Below, one piece after another: positions 18,574 to 20,265 of a stretch of 20,265 nt of DNA; the first letter of the stretch is position 1, and the number at the start of each line of letters is the position of its first letter. Source of the DNA: AC-50 sp035640455 (GTDB taxonomy: Bacteria; Actinomycetota; Thermoleophilia; Gaiellales; Gaiellaceae); the NCBI GenBank assembly GCA_035640455.1, contig DASQWB010000055.1, positions 1 through 20,265 of the forward strand, in the 5' to 3' direction. The notes beneath the pieces are model-generated. The model had not been told where the DNA came from and searched no databases. It worked only from the letters and a program-made list of their open reading frames with translations. The position numbers were made by a program, and so were the translations under genes.

Positions 18574-19087
18574 GTGGCCACGCCCGCCGTCTCCGAGAAG
18601 CCATACGAGCTCGCTTACGAGGCCTCGATGCGCGCGATCGAGGACCAGGCGCGTGTGTTCGACGGCCTCCAGGATCCCGCGGGAACCGTTCTCGCGGCGT
18701 CGGCGGTCGTGATGTCGTTCTCTCTTCGGCAGTCAGGCCTTCGGCCGCGTACAGCGCGACGCGTCACTGCACCTCGTGTCGTACGCGAGCGCAGCGGTTG
18801 GAGCGTTCGTGTGTGTTGCGGTGTTCGTTATCGCGATCCTTCTTCCACGGCCTCTCCGCTTCAGCCCGAGCGCCGAGAAGATGCTGCAGGGGATCGCAGC
18901 TTCCGAACGCGATGAGCCTCCTAGCACCGAAGACACGTACCGCATTGTCGCGCGCGAACACCAGCGGCTCTTTGCGGTTAACAACCGGCCAATCCGGGCG
19001 CTGCAGTGGTACCTGCGCGGGGCTATGCTCGCGTTCGTCGCCGCGACGATCCTCTGGATCGTCGTCCTCGAAAGGAGCAGGCTTTGA
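18574..19087 (+). pseudogene. Frameshifted small membrane protein gene
   Basis: From GTG 18574 (11 nt after recJ) one frame reads YELAYEASMRAIEDQARVF, then AGTVLAASAVVMSF, and then loses sense around 18721. Skipping one base there (TTC-t-CTC-TTC) continues smoothly as LFGSQAFGRVQRDASLHLVS, a second membrane span, a soluble segment (SAEKMLQGIAASERDE, IVAREHQRLFAVNN) and a third span (AMLAFVAATILWIVVLE), stopping at 19087. The joined product is about 170 residues: N-terminal helix, two spans, soluble region, one span. That layout resembles small prokaryotic membrane proteins with a RAGTLLAA-like motif, and loosely Pycsar-type TM effectors; the family is not certain. A single-base insertion, a sequencing error or a +1 programmed shift are all possible. 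The downstream part alone is open from GTG 18776. Confidence 0.7.
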
Positions 19088-19176
19088 AGATCCCGCTCAT
19101 TCGGAGACCGAAGCCGCCAAAGCCGAAGCCCGGAGCGTGGGGCGACCTGAGCAATCCTGACCCGCGGGGCGGGTAA
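19084..19176 (+). CDS. Possible 30-residue Pro/Lys-rich peptide coupled to the frameshifted gene
   Basis: TTG 19084 overlaps the preceding stop as TTGA, the same coupling used elsewhere in this window. It encodes MKIPLIRRPKPPKPKP followed by GAWGDLSNPDPRGG. The repeated P-K-P basic half and short acidic/polar end are not typical of random GC-rich translation. A perfect stem (ACCCGC-ggg-GCGGGT, 19160-19174) covers its end and may act as a weak terminator. No family known; it could equally be an untranslated 3' region. Confidence 0.35.
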   Translation: MKIPLIRRPKPPKPKPGAWGDLSNPDPRGG

Positions 19177-19414
19177 GCGCGGCGAATGGCCGTTTAGCGG
19201 CCCGCCCCGACCGACAGGCGCAGCACGCGGCGCGGGCGCCACGAGCGCTCGGCGCAGGCCATCGAGTCGAGAGCGAGGAGGAGGCGCGCAAGCCGCAGGG
19301 CCTGGCGTTCTCGGCGGCGGTTCCGTAGCACGGTCGTCACCGGTTCTGTATCGGCCGGCCCGCTCCTGCTCCTGATCACGCAACTGGGGAGGATTTGGCG
19401 CGAAAAGGCCGGAG
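19177..19414. other. Intergenic region upstream of relA/spoT
   Basis: About 240 bp without a supported gene. It begins with an inverted repeat GGCCG-tttag-CGGCC (19188-19202), a possible terminator stem for the upstream transcript but without a T-run. The rest is Arg/Ala-type GC-rich sequence. A 61-codon minus-strand frame (19194-19379) is present but has no ribosome binding site, domain or family. No tRNA or riboswitch pattern seen. Confidence 0.5.
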
Positions 19415-19420
19415 TACACT
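19415..19420 (+). promoter_or_regulatory. Putative -10 box of a leaderless promoter (relA/spoT)
   Basis: TACACT followed by 6 nt (tggcct) and ATG 19427. There is no Shine-Dalgarno sequence between box and start. It is one of the cleaner examples of the TANNNT-to-start spacing in this window. Confidence 0.5.
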
Positions 19421-19426
19421 TGGCCT

Positions 19427-20265
19427 ATGGCCGTTCTCGAGGCGCACGGCGCCCATCAGAACCTCGTCGACGAGCTGCTCGAGGAGGTCACGGCGTACAA
19501 CCCGGAGGTCGACCGGGAGCTCCTGGCGCGCGCCTTCCGCTTCGCGGCCGCCGCGCACGAGGGCCAGCAGCGCCGCTCCGGCGAGGCCTTCATCCACCAC
19601 CCGTGGGGGGTCGCGAAGATCTGCGCGCAGCTCCGGCTCGACGAGCAGACGATCGCGGCGGCCCTCCTCCACGACGTCGTCGAGGACACGGGAACGGCGC
19701 TCGACGAGGTCCGGGCCGAGTTCGGCGACGAGGTCGCGCGGCTCGTCGACGGCGTCACGAAGCTGACGCGCGTCCAGTTCCAGAGCCGCGAGCAGGCGGA
19801 GGCGGAGAACTACCGGAAGATGGTCGTGGCGATGGCCGAGGACGAGCGAGTGATCCTCATCAAGCTCGCCGACCGGCTCCACAATCTGCGCCAGATCGAG
19901 TACCTCGGCAAGCAGAAGCAGCTCCAGAAGGCGCGCGAGACGCTCGAGGTCTACGCGCCGCTCGCCCACCGCCTCGGCATCCACGCGCTCAAGTGGGAGC
20001 TCGAGGACCTCGCCTTCGCGACCCTCCACCCGCGCAAGTACGACGAGATCAAGACGATGGTCGCCGAGCGCCGAGCCGACCGCGAGGAGCACGTGCGCGA
20101 GGCCGGCGTGGTGTTGAAGGCCGAGCTCGACAAGGTCGACATCCCCGCCGACATCTCGGGCCGCGCGAAGCACTTCTACTCGATCTACGACAAGATGGCC
20201 AAGCGCGGCCGCGAGTTCAACGAGATCTACGACCTGACCGCGATGCGGGTCGTGATCGAGCGCTC
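19427..20265 (+). CDS. relA: Bifunctional (p)ppGpp synthetase/hydrolase, RelA/SpoT family (C-terminus beyond window)
   Basis: About 279 codons are visible and the frame is open to the right edge. The hydrolase HD domain comes first: AFRFAAAAHEGQQRRSGEAF, IHHPWGVAKI, and the metal-binding ALLHDVVEDT; then LVDGVTKLTR, NYRKMVVAMAEDERVILIKL and ADRLHNLR. These intact HD residues indicate a working ppGpp hydrolase. The start of the synthetase domain follows: GRAKHFYSIYDKM and EIYDLTAMRVVIE. The TGS, helical and ACT regulatory domains expected in a long Rel protein would lie beyond the window. ATG 19427 has a TACACT box 6 nt upstream. In the cell it sets alarmone levels during amino-acid starvation. 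Confidence 0.95.
   Translation, partial: MAVLEAHGAHQNLVDELLEEVTAYNPEVDRELLARAFRFAAAAHEGQQRRSGEAFIHHPWGVAKICAQLRLDEQTIAAALLHDVVEDTGTALDEVRAEFGDEVARLVDGVTKLTRVQFQSREQAEAENYRKMVVAMAEDERVILIKLADRLHNLRQIEYLGKQKQLQKARETLEVYAPLAHRLGIHALKWELEDLAFATLHPRKYDEIKTMVAERRADREEHVREAGVVLKAELDKVDIPADISGRAKHFYSIYDKMAKRGREFNEIYDLTAMRVVIER

Noticed and set aside
19194..19379. A 61-codon minus-strand ORF upstream of relA
   Set aside because: No ribosome binding site, domain or recognisable family; Arg-rich composition is typical of antisense frames in GC-rich DNA.

Overview
The window is very GC-rich (roughly 70% by eye, with strong G/C bias at third codon positions). It carries the pdxT-yebC-ruvC-ruvA-ruvB, recJ and relA/spoT housekeeping genes typical of Actinomycetota. 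A subtilase with a Ser-Trp-Gly-Thr pentad tail, a membrane-anchored SARP/BTAD regulator, frequent GTG/TTG starts and many TANNNT boxes 6-8 nt before start codons fit a deep-branching actinobacterium of the Thermoleophilia/Gaiellales type. That lineage call is an inference, not a database result.

Layout. (1) 1-477, minus: a cyclic-nucleotide-binding-like protein overlapping the start of an FAD oxidoreductase (thioredoxin-reductase-like) that runs off the left edge. (2) 685-2063, plus: pdxT and yebC, whose junction carries a 28-bp duplication. (3) 2076-6602, minus: a three-gene block, HD-GYP phosphodiesterase, secreted S8 protease, GGDEF diguanylate cyclase. The two c-di-GMP enzymes share the same N-terminal membrane domain. 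The block sits between yebC and ruvC. (4) 6730-9136, plus: ruvC, a small membrane gene whose reading frame looks broken, ruvA, ruvB. (5) 9210-12726, plus: three translationally coupled genes for exported proteins (Kelch propeller, a small Cys-containing protein, a TolB/PD40-type propeller). (6) 12723-16306, minus: a coupled operon of an unknown soluble protein, a polytopic membrane protein, an FMN-dependent alpha-hydroxy-acid dehydrogenase and a transmembrane SARP-like regulator. (7) 16345-18562, plus: a small membrane protein and recJ. (8) 18574-19176: a frameshifted membrane-protein gene followed by a possible 30-residue Pro/Lys-rich peptide. (9) 19427 to the right edge: bifunctional (p)ppGpp synthetase/hydrolase, truncated.

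How it works together. The Ruv genes and RecJ are recombination and repair functions, PdxT supports PLP synthesis, YebC is a translation or transcription factor, and Rel makes and degrades the stringent alarmone. The least ordinary part is region 3: opposing c-di-GMP enzymes with matched membrane sensors bracket a secreted protease in one apparent transcription unit, with a 112-nt leader of nested inverted repeats before the protease. I propose it as a sensory unit linking c-di-GMP turnover to secreted proteolysis. Other points worth checking are the recurrent leaderless-promoter architecture, the pdxT/yebC junction duplication, two frame-disrupted membrane genes, and the operon that ends in a membrane-anchored BTAD regulator.
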